A DNA stretch of 38,461 nt, taken from NCBI GenBank assembly GCA_938004185.1, contig CALKWN010000169.1, positions 1 through 38,461 on the forward strand. Direction: 5' to 3'. The stretch is from an uncultured candidate division WWE3 bacterium. GTDB lineage: Bacteria; Patescibacteriota; WWE3; UBA101185; UBA10185. Below the pieces are notes generated by a model. The model did no database searches and was not told where the DNA came from. It saw only the letters and a program-made list of their open reading frames with translations. Positions 20,301 through 28,022 of this stretch are shown piece by piece; position 1 is the first letter of the stretch; each line of letters starts with the position of its first letter. The translations under genes were made by a program, and so were the position numbers.

Positions 20301-23189
20301 AAAGACAGCAAACAGCGATTTGCCTATAAGGAGTATAGATTTGATCGCTACAACTCCTAACATCTTGAATCCGATAATGAGAGGCTTTATCAGTGTAGCA
20401 ATTCCCATCTTGAACGGCAATGCTATTATTGCTTTCATTGTAAGAAGAACTATCTTTAATCCTTCAAATGCTCCAATGAAAACAGTTTTAATGCCTAAGA
20501 AAGTCGCTACTGCAAATGTTTTTACTGCAAGGAAAGACTTTACAAAAGCCCACTTCATGTACTCAGCTATAACGCTTATAGCTTGTCTTACTTTGAGAAA
20601 TTCAAAAGCGTTGGCAAACACTCCTTTTATCAGTCTTCCTGCATTTCCAAAAGCCATTATCAAATTAGGTATGAATGTTTTCACTATCCTATACGATAGT
20701 ACCGTGAAGAATGAAATAGTGTTTCCGAGAAGGCCACCTATTATATATCTCATTCTTCCAAATATGGTTATGAAAAGAGGAACAAGATTCTTTATCATAA
20801 CGGCTTTGATTGCTGCAATAACAGGAAGGAAGTTTCTTACAACAACAAACTTCATAACTGCTATCAATGGAGCAAACGTTTTCATAAACGCGTACCCTGC
20901 TAACAGTCCTATCTTTGATAACTGCCTTATAATCAACGGCACGAAGACTTTTACATACACAAGCAAGCTAGAAAAAGCGACAATTGCTTTTGCCTTTATC
21001 AAATCAAATGCTGCATATAGATATATCGGAATCGATTTTGATAGCCTTATGAAGATCGGCATTACAACATCGCTCAATCCTATAAACGCTCTGTACATTA
21101 TCTTTGCCATTGGTATTAGAAGATAAGTCTTCAAAATTGAAAGGCTGGATATTATCATGTTTTTCAAAGCAACTACAATTGGAATCCTTGTTATTGCCAA
21201 CGAAAAAATTAGTGTCAGTTTTTTCCACATCAAAGCCAATGCCGTTACTGCTTTAGCGCTAATAATAGATATTAGACTTGTTTTGTGAGCTATTAAACCA
21301 AGTTTAATTGCTAGCTCTTTTGCCATCATAAGAGCTTTGAACCTAAAAACTAGCGCTGTTATCTTCAATACTATTCCACCAACAGTTAGAAGCGCAGCTC
21401 CCCAAACTAGAGTGTATGCAATTCCATCTTTAAGCCATCTCGGGAGCTTCGCAAACCACTTTGCTATTGAAGATACCATATGAGCGATTCGTACTACCAA
21501 CGGTTTCAACGCTATACCTATTTCATACAGCGCCATTATGATAGCGTTCCTCGCCATTAACATCTGTGAGGCCATTGATTCTGTTCTTAAATTATACTTC
21601 TCTTGAAGAACGCTAATATCGAACTTTTCCAATGTACCCTGCATCTGTTCCTCGAATTTTGCTTCATCGAAAGCTATATTAAAAGGTTCTACTATAACTG
21701 AAAGAGCTTTCCAAGTCTCAAGGAATCCTGTTTTTGTCTCTAGCGCTCCTGTTTCTATGGCATTGTTGAGTATGTTGTTTAGCATCTCCGTTAGAAAAGT
21801 CAAGTCTTCTTCTTTTATAAGTGTCTGATCTATTGATTCAGCAAAGTATTCAGCTATTGACTTTGATCTGGTCAGTGCAGTTGGCCATGCTTTATATGCA
21901 AGATCTCTAATCTTCTTAATGTTTTCAACCTGATCTAGCAGTTTAGTTACAGCTTCAGTACCTCTTATGTTGAATATGTCTCTCAATGAGCTTTCTATCG
22001 GCGCTCCAACATCTTGTATAAGATCGCCTATTCCCAAGAAGAACTGTTCAATGTCTTGAAGGTCTTCCTCTTTGAAATACTGAGAGAAATCGAATGGTGT
22101 TTCTAATGCTTCTCCTTGAGCTTTAGCTAGAGTTGAAAATTGATCTAGAACTTTTATCAAAAGGCTTAGTGGATCTTTCATATATAATATCTGGTACTCT
22201 TTCAACTTATCTTCTGGAACGATCGAGCCGAGAGAGTAAAGGTCTTTCACAACAGCTCCTGCATCTGGAGCTGATTCTTTCAGTGATTTATATTCTGCAA
22301 AGTCATAATCAAACTCCAAGAGAGCTATTATCTTCTTCATCTTATTAACGTCTGCAAGATCGATAAATAGCCTTCTCGTTGCAGTACCTGCCCTCTCAGC
22401 AGTCATACCAACCTGTATAAGAGCTGTGTTTACAGCGGCAATATCTTGAGGAAGAAGTCCAGTAGCTATCTGCCCTGTCCTAAACATAGCAGCAGCGATT
22501 TCTCCTGCTCTTGCTGGTGTAGATGTAGCTAGGTATGTCAGCATCGACCCGAATTTTTCAAGCTCGTCATTTGAAAGGTGGAAAGTCTCTCTAAACTTTC
22601 CCATGTACTCAGCCCACATATGAGTAGATATAGACGGATCAATAGCGGCCAGCATTGAAACTACGTCTAGGAACTTATTAAGATCATCTCCTCGCAAGCC
22701 CAACTGAGCTGAAACTATACCTAGCTCGGCTAAATCCTCTGTTTTTATAGGTGTGCGAGTGCCAAGCTCAAGTATATATGATGTTATCTCACCCATAAAT
22801 TCTGGATCAAGGCCAACAAAAGGATCAAACTGTATAGCGTTTATCCTTGTCATTTTATCTTCGAGTGTTGATGATACTGCTATTATGCCCGCGGTGGCGA
22901 CACCAAAAGCCATTCCTGCACGAATCATAGCTGTTCCAATCATGTCTAGTTTTTGCGCTTTTTCGATTGTCCTTTCTATGTTTTCGTGCATTTCTCTAAA
23001 AGCAGGATTAAATATCTTTCCTGCTTTTGCGGCTTCCTTCTCAAACTGAGTTATGGCTTTTCCAGCTTTGTTATTTAGTGTCATGGCCATAGCTTCTATT
23101 CTTCTGTTTATCATGTCGAATGTTCTGCTGAACCTGTCAACTGATGTTATTACAATTGAGAGCTTCAGGGCATCGCCAACGCTTGGCAT
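17394..23189 (-). CDS. Tail tape measure protein, very long (1931 aa)
   Basis: It sets tail length and is probably ejected with the DNA. The N-terminal 130 residues have coiled coils and end in the conserved AGMAFGVATAGIIAVSSTLEDKM stretch, followed by the typical tape-measure core (TRTPIKTEDLAELGIVSAQLG, then TSTPARAGEIAAAMFRTGQIA). Residues about 570-1040 are an unusually long hydrophobic, basic segment able to span membranes. A tandem repeat with VVDQPVVEP and VVDQPVIEP lies near 1320-1350. The gene takes 15% of the window. At the usual 0.15 nm per residue the tail would be near 290 nm. The start follows AGGTGGTATT. Confidence 0.93.
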   Translation of the reverse strand: MPSVGDALKLSIVITSVDRFSRTFDMINRRIEAMAMTLNNKAGKAITQFEKEAAKAGKIFNPAFREMHENIERTIEKAQKLDMIGTAMIRAGMAFGVATAGIIAVSSTLEDKMTRINAIQFDPFVGLDPEFMGEITSYILELGTRTPIKTEDLAELGIVSAQLGLRGDDLNKFLDVVSMLAAIDPSISTHMWAEYMGKFRETFHLSNDELEKFGSMLTYLATSTPARAGEIAAAMFRTGQIATGLLPQDIAAVNTALIQVGMTAERAGTATRRLFIDLADVNKMKKIIALLEFDYDFAEYKSLKESAPDAGAVVKDLYSLGSIVPEDKLKEYQILYMKDPLSLLIKVLDQFSTLAKAQGEALETPFDFSQYFKEEDLQDIEQFFLGIGDLIQDVGAPIESSLRDIFNIRGTEAVTKLLDQVENIKKIRDLAYKAWPTALTRSKSIAEYFAESIDQTLIKEEDLTFLTEMLNNILNNAIETGALETKTGFLETWKALSVIVEPFNIAFDEAKFEEQMQGTLEKFDISVLQEKYNLRTESMASQMLMARNAIIMALYEIGIALKPLVVRIAHMVSSIAKWFAKLPRWLKDGIAYTLVWGAALLTVGGIVLKITALVFRFKALMMAKELAIKLGLIAHKTSLISIISAKAVTALALMWKKLTLIFSLAITRIPIVVALKNMIISSLSILKTYLLIPMAKIMYRAFIGLSDVVMPIFIRLSKSIPIYLYAAFDLIKAKAIVAFSSLLVYVKVFVPLIIRQLSKIGLLAGYAFMKTFAPLIAVMKFVVVRNFLPVIAAIKAVMIKNLVPLFITIFGRMRYIIGGLLGNTISFFTVLSYRIVKTFIPNLIMAFGNAGRLIKGVFANAFEFLKVRQAISVIAEYMKWAFVKSFLAVKTFAVATFLGIKTVFIGAFEGLKIVLLTMKAIIALPFKMGIATLIKPLIIGFKMLGVVAIKSILLIGKSLFAVFTLLMAHPVILIIAGIVAAVIGIIALIKNWEKVTDFLKRAWEGLKNFFRSFADAFMAIFSPIVDWLKNAFGGAFDFILSTLSGIIGMSIKAMKAIGIDVELPNWVSTRWAEEQFGKIESSANMYVNRLLEVSDAASSPFSNMIKSAFRNLEVDSVETAIEVLKAFNEAAFMGDTASLEGMNNLINRIQDITGLAPDITEEQMAINDLIQDIASGMTSTSIFGVRLEPRMAISQAATDLIEKQLENNSVKFEDKLTSLGNALKELYEADQSFASSGLITYLQEWYTALTDVEKEMAKASIIGAVMEGLSTAESITGNQMSFILDLGIDTKEIDDVMQFIYNGMIVALPKSIIEVISVVADQPVVEPIVVNDEVISAVVDQPVIEPNIETESIARWEELLRAALENTADTIPNALRAKILEGIPVGNVFEMLVGATPNVDMAKMLSMQVGAKTLAEINTIYSKLSEAEKRVYQTSIVEMIAKALSDDTLIQEEMSNIAEGIMLYLPQSPAKKGPLRKLFDSGKKIVGFISSGIMSVASEGQKAMETLALGMTDTLDNNLNTQTNVVLSRFFRSLNMSGAINDINTFLRSIYSLESSPIGKAINDVSSGALTNIVGLIQSILGGKIGDLSSIISGFGMAMGVDLAGLAGIAGPIGIAIAAVTTAFTLFGDKQWFKDLTDPIIQTLRSVWEIVVSIFRPIGEFLSNIAPAIGQALNVLFKVAVLMNPMIITMVTILTLAFNIMNRIFSVAKKVFKPITDMIEEIRETFGKMLEPLKESFAALWEVLKPLIDFGLDSIIEVILIPLKALVAILTPVVKAIAWVVNLISSFFKSIADFINKIVEVIANVYSKLTGKNNFFSSEEEKVPWWQKIFGGIFAPKINRIEETPTPKVTPIIKEIEANPEFETQDFGTQNLMQFGTKNFSGMSEESEPETYVGGKTVVFNNNFNISGANNPEQIWRFIKSKLDLEALRSR

Positions 23190-23197
23190 AATACCAC

Positions 23198-23356
23198 CTA
23201 CTTCTTAGCTTTATTTTCAGCTTCGATTATCTTCTTCGCTACTTCGGTAAATATGGAAAGCTCTTCCGGAGTCATGTTTAGTACATCTGAGTAAGAGAAA
23301 TTAAGCGTTCTGCAAATCATACCGATTTGCATATACACTTGATTTCTTCTTAGAAG
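23198..23356 (-). CDS. -1 frameshift extension of the tail assembly chaperone (52 codons)
   Basis: The zero-frame chaperone gene contains the slippery heptamer A-AAA-AAC at 23362-23356, two codons before its stop. Slipping back one base at the last C opens a frame that runs 52 codons (LLRRNQVYMQIGMICRTLNF..., ending AENKAKK) to a TAG at 23200-23198. The tape-measure gene starts eight bases later. The layout is that of lambda G-GT and of many myoviruses: a short product and a longer fused one at a fixed ratio. Confidence 0.75.
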   Translation of the reverse strand, partial: LLRRNQVYMQIGMICRTLNFSYSDVLNMTPEELSIFTEVAKKIIEAENKAKK

Positions 23357-23652
23357 TTTTTTGCGTCTGACTCGTCAATGTTTATTCCAGAAAATTCTGA
23401 TAGTGCTTTTGATACCTCGTTGAAGTCTGACAACGACCATTCTGTTATGTCGTTCAATGCCGATAGTTTCTTTTCCTCGCCGTTTACTTTTATTACTGCC
23501 AATGCTACGAGTTCCATTCCTCTGAGTGTTGTGTTAGACGATTTCGCATTTAGAATGTCCTTCATCTTCAACCTTCTTAGAGTCAAAACCGTTCCGTCTT
23601 CTAACTTGTGTTCTAGCGTTTCCTGAGACTTCAGAATTTCATCTTTCTTCAC
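23350..23652 (-). CDS. Tail assembly chaperone (short form, 100 aa)
   Basis: It lies between tube and tape-measure genes, the invariable place for tail chaperones (XkdN and lambda G counterparts). The sequence begins with charged residues and LEHKLEDGTVLTLRRLKMKDIL, typical of these small acidic proteins. It should keep the tape measure soluble and help tube polymerisation, and it is absent from the virion. The A-AAA-AAC slip site near its 3' end makes a 151-residue fused form. Confidence 0.8.
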   Translation of the reverse strand: MKKDEILKSQETLEHKLEDGTVLTLRRLKMKDILNAKSSNTTLRGMELVALAVIKVNGEEKKLSALNDITEWSLSDFNEVSKALSEFSGINIDESDAKNF

Positions 23653-23671
23653 ACAAATACCTCCAATTGAA

Positions 23672-23698
23672 AAATAGACGGCAGGTTGCCCTGCCGTC
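23672..23698 (-). terminator. Hairpin terminator after the tail tube gene
   Basis: On the minus strand a perfect 9-bp stem, GACGGCAGG/CCTGCCGTC with a GCAA loop, is followed by TATTTTT. It begins four bases after the tube gene stop, so it should lower transcription of the chaperone and downstream genes relative to the tube protein. Confidence 0.75.
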
Positions 23699-23701
23699 CT
23701 T

Positions 23702-24148
23702 TTATGTTGCCGTTCCTATCTCGTTTGCCCCGTAGTCGCAGCTAATCTTCACAACGTCGTCTTCGGGGAATGAGATTTTGAGAGACTTTATCTTTACGTC
23801 TCCGAGTTTCCATTTCTTGTTTTTGTCAACTTCATTGAACTCTATTGTAACTGGTGGTTGCTTTGTTATGCCTGACAGCTTTGTCTCCTTGCCTATTGTT
23901 GTTGCTGATCCAATAAACAGCGAGACTATGGAATCCCAAAGAGACGTGTCTCCCTTTGATACTCCATCAAAGCTACCAGTAGCGTTGACTCTTCTTGAAA
24001 TCATGTGCTGTACTACGGCAGAATTTCTCAGTTTCTTCTCTATCTCTGTCTTTTCGATGTTTAGCTCTATATCACCATCTACTTCTATTCCTGCTAACCC
24101 ACCGAAGGTTATTTCAATATCTTCTCCAAGTACCAACTCAACTGCCAT
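23702..24148 (-). CDS. Tail tube protein (148 aa)
   Basis: Directly follows the sheath gene, as in all contractile-tail phages. Length and a strand-rich layout fit XkdM-type tube proteins: GEDIEITFGGLAGIEVDGDIEL, RRVNATGSFDGVSKGDTSLWDSI, and a closing KSLKISFPEDDVVKISCDYGANEIG. It builds the inner tube through which DNA passes. As a major structural product it needs high expression, in line with the terminator right after it. Confidence 0.85.
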   Translation of the reverse strand: MAVELVLGEDIEITFGGLAGIEVDGDIELNIEKTEIEKKLRNSAVVQHMISRRVNATGSFDGVSKGDTSLWDSIVSLFIGSATTIGKETKLSGITKQPPVTIEFNEVDKNKKWKLGDVKIKSLKISFPEDDVVKISCDYGANEIGTAT

Positions 24149-24159
24149 GCTTGACCTCC

Positions 24160-25542
24160 TTATTCAGATTTTGCCTGAACAACCATCTCTATAACCTTGT
24201 TCAGTTCAATACCTATGTAGTGAGAGATGTATCTAGGTTTGGCAAAAGATTTTGCCAGCAATCTGCCTGCACTCACTACTTCTGGCGTGTTTATCGTCGC
24301 ATCGCACTGATTGAGGAAGTCTTCAATCCAGTTGGCAGTCCTCAGACCCCTCATGTATCCGTCCATTCTTGCGATTACGTTTCTCCAAAGATCTTCGCCA
24401 TTAGGTTCACCGACAAACTCATCGAGAATCTCTTCAAGATCCTTCACCATTATGTTGAAGACTCTTCTAACCCCTACCTGCTTCCAGTCTGTTGAAGACG
24501 CGAAAGTGAGTCCGTGTCTTACCGCATATCCAGTACCTTTGAGTGTCAACGGATTAACTCCGGCGATTATTAGCTGTTCCATTTCGGCAGCAGTCAGACC
24601 TCTGTCAGTACCTACGCAACCAAATAGAAACTGGTTAGCAGAAGATCTGTGAGGATCGATTCTTCCGAGAAGTCCAGCAAAAGCTATACCACCATTTATG
24701 GAGTAGTTTGTTCCGCTGATCGTGAAAGTCGGGTTTGGATATATAGACACGTTCTGTCCGTTCGCTGAAGCATACGCAGCAACTTCTGTTATTACGTTGG
24801 CGAGAAGCGTCGCGCTTATCGGTACTGAAGCTATTCTCTGGAACGATTCAGCATGAGCCATTAGAGCTGTGTTCTTTGTGCCTGAAGGAGTGCCTCCGAT
24901 TGTAACTATATCAACGTCTTTGTCCGTCTCGAAGAGAGAAAGACCAGTCCGCGTGTCGGTTACAGCGTCGAAACCTCCAACGTAGGCCGCATCGTTCACA
25001 GTTCCATCAGTACCTCCTGCTAGAGCTGTCGATGATATGTTTACAGGCACTACCGTTCCATCTTTTGTTGCCGTTACGAGTTCACTGTATTCATTGACAG
25101 CATCTACGAGTCCATCAAGCGTTGTGAAAGCATAGCTCTCAGTCTCGCCGCTGTATGAAATAGTAAGAACGCTGTCGGCAACAACGTAGGTTATGCTGTT
25201 ACCGTAAGCTCCTTTGTATTTCGCGGTAAGAGTAAGAGAGTCCGCGCTCTCAGCTCCGAGCAAAGCCTTTGTTGCGTAGTCGGCAGCAGATCCTGCTACT
25301 CTTACTACCTTCAAAGCCTTCGGCCTCTGAAGAAGGATCGCATACAGCGCTCTCGCGTCGGCCTTACCAAGTCCACCAAGTTTTGTGTTTATTTCAGACG
25401 GTGAGTTTATGGGGATTATCTCGTTCAGAGGGCCGAACACGAAATCACCAACAAACCCTACTGTTCCACCACTTCCAGATACGTTTGGTGCAACTGGAAA
25501 TGTTCTTACATCTACGCTCACTCCGGGGATTAAATTCGACAT
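24160..25542 (-). CDS. Tail sheath protein (XkdK-like)
   Basis: This protein shows that the tail is contractile. The N-terminus (PGVSVDVRTFPVAPNV, then GTVGFVGDFVFGPLNE) is the standard start of sheath proteins that insert into the neighbour's sheath handshake. The middle has the ALYAILLQRPKALKVVRVAG and YKGAYGNSITYVV motifs; the C-terminal third (RRVFNIMVKDLEEILDEFVGEPNGEDLW) holds the conserved inner domain. Length 460 is normal. The start follows TAAGGAGGTAAGGAA. Confidence 0.93.
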   Translation of the reverse strand: MSNLIPGVSVDVRTFPVAPNVSGSGGTVGFVGDFVFGPLNEIIPINSPSEINTKLGGLGKADARALYAILLQRPKALKVVRVAGSAADYATKALLGAESADSLTLTAKYKGAYGNSITYVVADSVLTISYSGETESYAFTTLDGLVDAVNEYSELVTATKDGTVVPVNISSTALAGGTDGTVNDAAYVGGFDAVTDTRTGLSLFETDKDVDIVTIGGTPSGTKNTALMAHAESFQRIASVPISATLLANVITEVAAYASANGQNVSIYPNPTFTISGTNYSINGGIAFAGLLGRIDPHRSSANQFLFGCVGTDRGLTAAEMEQLIIAGVNPLTLKGTGYAVRHGLTFASSTDWKQVGVRRVFNIMVKDLEEILDEFVGEPNGEDLWRNVIARMDGYMRGLRTANWIEDFLNQCDATINTPEVVSAGRLLAKSFAKPRYISHYIGIELNKVIEMVVQAKSE

Positions 25543-25554
25543 TTCCTTACCTCC

Positions 25555-26037
25555 TTATGTTTTCGTTGTGTTTAACTCCGTTTCCAAAACAAGATCGTAT
25601 GCTTCTCTGAACATATTGAATCCCCAAAATCTGCAATCGAGAGAGTACCTGAAGTAGTCTTCGTCGTTTTCGCTTTCAAAGAACGTGATCCTTCTGAATA
25701 GAATAGGATCATCATACGTGGTGTTCTTTATGTTCTTCAAAGCGTTGTGCAATGTTGAGAATATGGTATCTCTCTCCCTTGATGATTTTGAAAATATGTC
25801 CAACTGGAACAGTAAAGAGTAAGCATCATTCGATCTCAGCAGCGTTGCTTCCGTTTCGTCTTTGCTTTCTATTCTTACAGTAACGAATTTTACTGGTTGA
25901 CCGGAGATCCTTGTAAGAACTATACATGGCATCTGTTGCTGTGCTTTTGTGAAGTCCGTTATTATTCTTGTAGTAAGATCTCTCTCTACGAAGAATGCTT
26001 TTATCTGTCTTATTAAGCTGTCAACGAACTTCTCCAT
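25555..26037 (-). CDS. Tail terminator / completion protein (160 aa)
   Basis: The start is set at ATG 26037 (MEKFVDSLIRQIKAFF), preceded by GGAGAGTGATCTT and a few bases after the upstream stop; the longer frame to 26118 lies inside the gp10-like gene. Helix-strand alternation with QMPCIVLTRISGQPVKFVTV and a YSLLFQLDIFSKSSRERD strand resembles tail-terminator proteins that cap the tube and sheath at the head end. The position between gp10-like and sheath genes agrees. Confidence 0.65.
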   Translation of the reverse strand: MEKFVDSLIRQIKAFFVERDLTTRIITDFTKAQQQMPCIVLTRISGQPVKFVTVRIESKDETEATLLRSNDAYSLLFQLDIFSKSSRERDTIFSTLHNALKNIKNTTYDDPILFRRITFFESENDEDYFRYSLDCRFWGFNMFREAYDLVLETELNTTKT

Positions 26038-26041
26038 AAGA

Positions 26042-26605
26042 TCACTCTCCGTAAAGTCTAGGTCTTTCGCCAGTCCCTTTTCCTGCTCCGTAAAGTCTAG
26101 TGAACTGTCTTCCGCCAATCCCTGTTTCTGAAGAGACGCGCTTCAAGTCTTTCTTTAGTTGCACTCTCATTGCATCAAAAGCTGGCCTCATAAAAGGGTA
26201 TGGTCCAGTTCCCTTTGCTTCAATTGTCTTTTGAATCGACTTTGCTCTTGATTCAGCTTCGTCTTTTGTATAACCGTGCTTTCGCATAACATAGAAAACT
26301 AATTTGCTAAGTGGTACTTTGTGTGGTTTTGTTCCTCTCTCTACTGCGTGTGCATACGGCATTATGTTTCGCATCGAGTATGATACGTTCAAGTCTGTTC
26401 CTCTTTCTTTGATTATCTCGAATGAGTCTTCTCTAGAAAGCTCTCCTGTAACCACACTGTTGTTTTTTTTGATATGGTGTATCGCATCGTCTCTAGCTTC
26501 AAGAATGTTTTTCTGCATTATAGAATCAACATACATTTCTACTGTCTTCAATGCTGTTGATTTCCAGCCAGCATACATTTTGTACCCTTCGAGTTTTGCG
26601 CTCAT
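26042..26605 (-). CDS. HK97 gp10-like tail completion protein (187 aa)
   Basis: The motif YAHAVERGTKPHKVP near residues 89-103 and the later PYPFMRPAFDAM near 135-150 are hallmarks of the HK97 gp10 family, which takes part in head-tail joining. The C-terminus carries a small duplication: RLYGAGKGTGERPRLYG, encoded by two copies of a 15-bp sequence 43 bp apart. It overlaps the gene before it by four bases. Confidence 0.85.
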   Translation of the reverse strand: MSAKLEGYKMYAGWKSTALKTVEMYVDSIMQKNILEARDDAIHHIKKNNSVVTGELSREDSFEIIKERGTDLNVSYSMRNIMPYAHAVERGTKPHKVPLSKLVFYVMRKHGYTKDEAESRAKSIQKTIEAKGTGPYPFMRPAFDAMRVQLKKDLKRVSSETGIGGRQFTRLYGAGKGTGERPRLYGE

Positions 26606-26919
26606 TTCAGCACCTTAGCAAAAGCCTTTATTATCGATCGGTTAGGCTGAACTCTAACTACCGTGTAAGAAGATCCTCTCCATATAACTTTGTCATGCTC
26701 ATTAAGCGAATCGTCTGTGTAAAGCACAATAGAATCGTTAGGCACAAGCCCTTGAATAACTGAAAGCGTATCCAATTCTGCAAGCCTTACTATCGCTTTG
26801 ATCCTTCTCCTTGTCTCTCCAATTACTCTTACTTCTCCTCTGAGAGAATCTTCTTCCTTGTTTTCCTGAACGACTTCGATAACTTCACCCTCTCTTGCTA
26901 TTCTCCATGCAAGGCTCAT
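26602..26919 (-). CDS. Head closure / head-tail adaptor (105 aa)
   Basis: A short beta-barrel-like sequence with VRVIGETRRRIKAIVRLAELDTL, then KVIWRGSSYTVVRVQPN, fits phage head-tail joining or closure proteins, which sit between the connector and gp10-like genes just as here. It overlaps both neighbours by four bases. Assignment by position and pattern. Confidence 0.65.
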   Translation of the reverse strand: MSLAWRIAREGEVIEVVQENKEEDSLRGEVRVIGETRRRIKAIVRLAELDTLSVIQGLVPNDSIVLYTDDSLNEHDKVIWRGSSYTVVRVQPNRSIIKAFAKVLK

Positions 26920-27407
26920 AACCTCACTACCTTGTACATATCTATAACGGTGGTATCGAAGTCTTCATAGTACGTTCTAAGCTCGGCCTCACCAGTACCG
27001 TGAACACCTACTGGTTTGTTCCACATATATTCGCAATACTGCATTATGCCGAGCTTCAGATCCTCCGGTATTACTTTGAATCCGCCCTTGTATGTAACTA
27101 AAAGCGTCCTGCTCACTCTTTCGTTGAGTTTAATCATGCTAAAAGATGATGTGTACCAGACTGTATATGTATCTCCAAACTCATTGACTACATTCAAAAC
27201 TTCTTCTATCGGAGATTCGTTTATGAATCCAGTACCGTTGATGAATTCAACTTCCTCCGTGAATGTTCCGTATATGAATTGACGGCAGCAGTATGTTTTA
27301 ACAAAAGCAATAGCCCCCCGAAGGAGGCTATTTAGTCTTTGATCGTGCTGATCGTCTAGTATTGCTAGGTAGTTTTTCAGTTCCGTCAGTGTTACCATCG
27401 CTGTCAT
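26916..27407 (-). CDS. Head-tail connector (gp6-like adaptor, 163 aa)
   Basis: The opening TLTELKNYLAILDDQHDQRLNSLLRGAIAFVKTYC is the standard helix start of gp6-like connectors that bind under the portal. The middle is strand-rich (LLVTYKGGFKVIPEDLKLGIMQYCEYMWN), as in the family. Its first 80 bases overlap the previous gene and include a terminator-like hairpin. A start at the fourth codon (ATG 27398) is also possible; it is spaced better from GAAGGGA. Confidence 0.8.
   Translation of the reverse strand: MTAMVTLTELKNYLAILDDQHDQRLNSLLRGAIAFVKTYCCRQFIYGTFTEEVEFINGTGFINESPIEEVLNVVNEFGDTYTVWYTSSFSMIKLNERVSRTLLVTYKGGFKVIPEDLKLGIMQYCEYMWNKPVGVHGTGEAELRTYYEDFDTTVIDMYKVVRL
27301..27332 (-). terminator. 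TTCG-loop hairpin at the end of the gene at 27328
   Basis: On the minus strand AATAGCCTCC-TTCG-GGGGGCTATT (10 bp with one G-U) is followed by GCTTTTGTT. It covers the stop of the 72-residue gene but lies within the first codons of the connector gene, so it is a partial terminator or an mRNA stabiliser embedded in coding sequence. Confidence 0.55.
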
Positions 27408-27546
27408 TCCCTTCTTCGGAATCGACCTCTATTTTTTCGAGATAATCTTCTCCTATTGCGTTGAAGTCGTCCTCGCTTATCTCAAGTATTTCTCCGGCTT
27501 TCGCGGTCGCTCCTATAAAGATGGTTTTCTTTACTTTGACTCTCAT
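27328..27546 (-). CDS. Small head-region protein (72 aa)
   Basis: The N-terminal half, MRVKVKKTIFIGATAKAGEILEISEDDFN, resembles the small beta-domain ('gp7'-like) proteins coded between capsid and connector in many HK97-type phages. The rest is acidic, then basic (NTRRSARSKTK). Its function is not known. The start has AGGGGGTGGTTGA upstream. Confidence 0.6.
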   Translation of the reverse strand: MRVKVKKTIFIGATAKAGEILEISEDDFNAIGEDYLEKIEVDSEEGNDSDGNTDGTEKLPSNTRRSARSKTK

Positions 27547-27557
27547 TCAACCACCCC

Positions 27558-27980
27558 CTAGAATGGGGCGCTAGTAGCACCGTATAATAGGCCGAACACA
27601 CCAATGCTTGAAGTTGCAGAGGGAGTGAACGTGAAAGTTACGAAAGGATAGTTCATATCTTTATTTATTTCCAGCTCGAAGTATCCTGTATTTACAGTGA
27701 CAGGAGATCCTGTATATACTAATGTCAAAGCTCCTGACGATGTTGCAGACTTATAATACTTCGGTGTAATGGTTGTGGTTGTTGCATCTCCGCTAATATA
27801 ACCAACAACGTAAATTGCTTCGTATCCTCTCATGTCGATAGCAGTTGCCGTCGCAAGAGCTGTTATTTCATTTGGTTCGTAGATCATGTGTAGCTTTGTG
27901 TTTTCTATGAGCGTCCATGCTGTGACAATACTAATGCAGATAACAAGCAATAGCATCATTACAATCATTGTTTTCTTCAT
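27558..27980 (-). CDS. Head-region protein with N-terminal signal peptide or membrane anchor (140 aa)
   Basis: It begins MKKTMIVMMLLLVICISIVTAWT, a classic signal sequence: two lysines then a hydrophobic core. A beta-rich, Thr/Ser-rich body follows, with SGDATTTTITPKYYKSATS and ending LLYGATSAPF. The body has the look of a capsid decoration or surface domain, but capsid proteins are not exported, so the signal is odd. It may be an anchored protein such as a superinfection-exclusion factor, or the hydrophobic start may be part of virion assembly. Position: right after the capsid gene and its hairpin. Confidence 0.65.
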   Translation of the reverse strand: MKKTMIVMMLLLVICISIVTAWTLIENTKLHMIYEPNEITALATATAIDMRGYEAIYVVGYISGDATTTTITPKYYKSATSSGALTLVYTGSPVTVNTGYFELEINKDMNYPFVTFTFTPSATSSIGVFGLLYGATSAPF

Positions 27981-27996
27981 TTTTTCACCTCATTAA

Positions 27997-28017
27997 AGGG
28001 GAGTCAAAGACTCCCCT
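27997..28017 (-). terminator. Hairpin after the major capsid gene
   Basis: On the minus strand AGGGGAGTC-TTT-GACTCCCCT is followed by TTAAT. It lies six bases after the capsid stop. The U-run is poor, so it may protect the capsid mRNA 3' end as much as end transcription. Confidence 0.6.
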
Positions 28018-28022
28018 GTATT

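Noticed and set aside
19528..21126. A 532-codon open frame on the plus strand
   Set aside because: It lies wholly antisense to the hydrophobic part of the tape-measure gene, has no ribosome site, and its length follows from codon use on the opposite strand.
26047..26104. Two copies of CTCCGTAAAGTCTAG as a regulatory repeat
   Set aside because: They encode a repeated RLYG-containing piece at the C-terminus of the gp10-like protein; a small coding duplication is enough to explain them.
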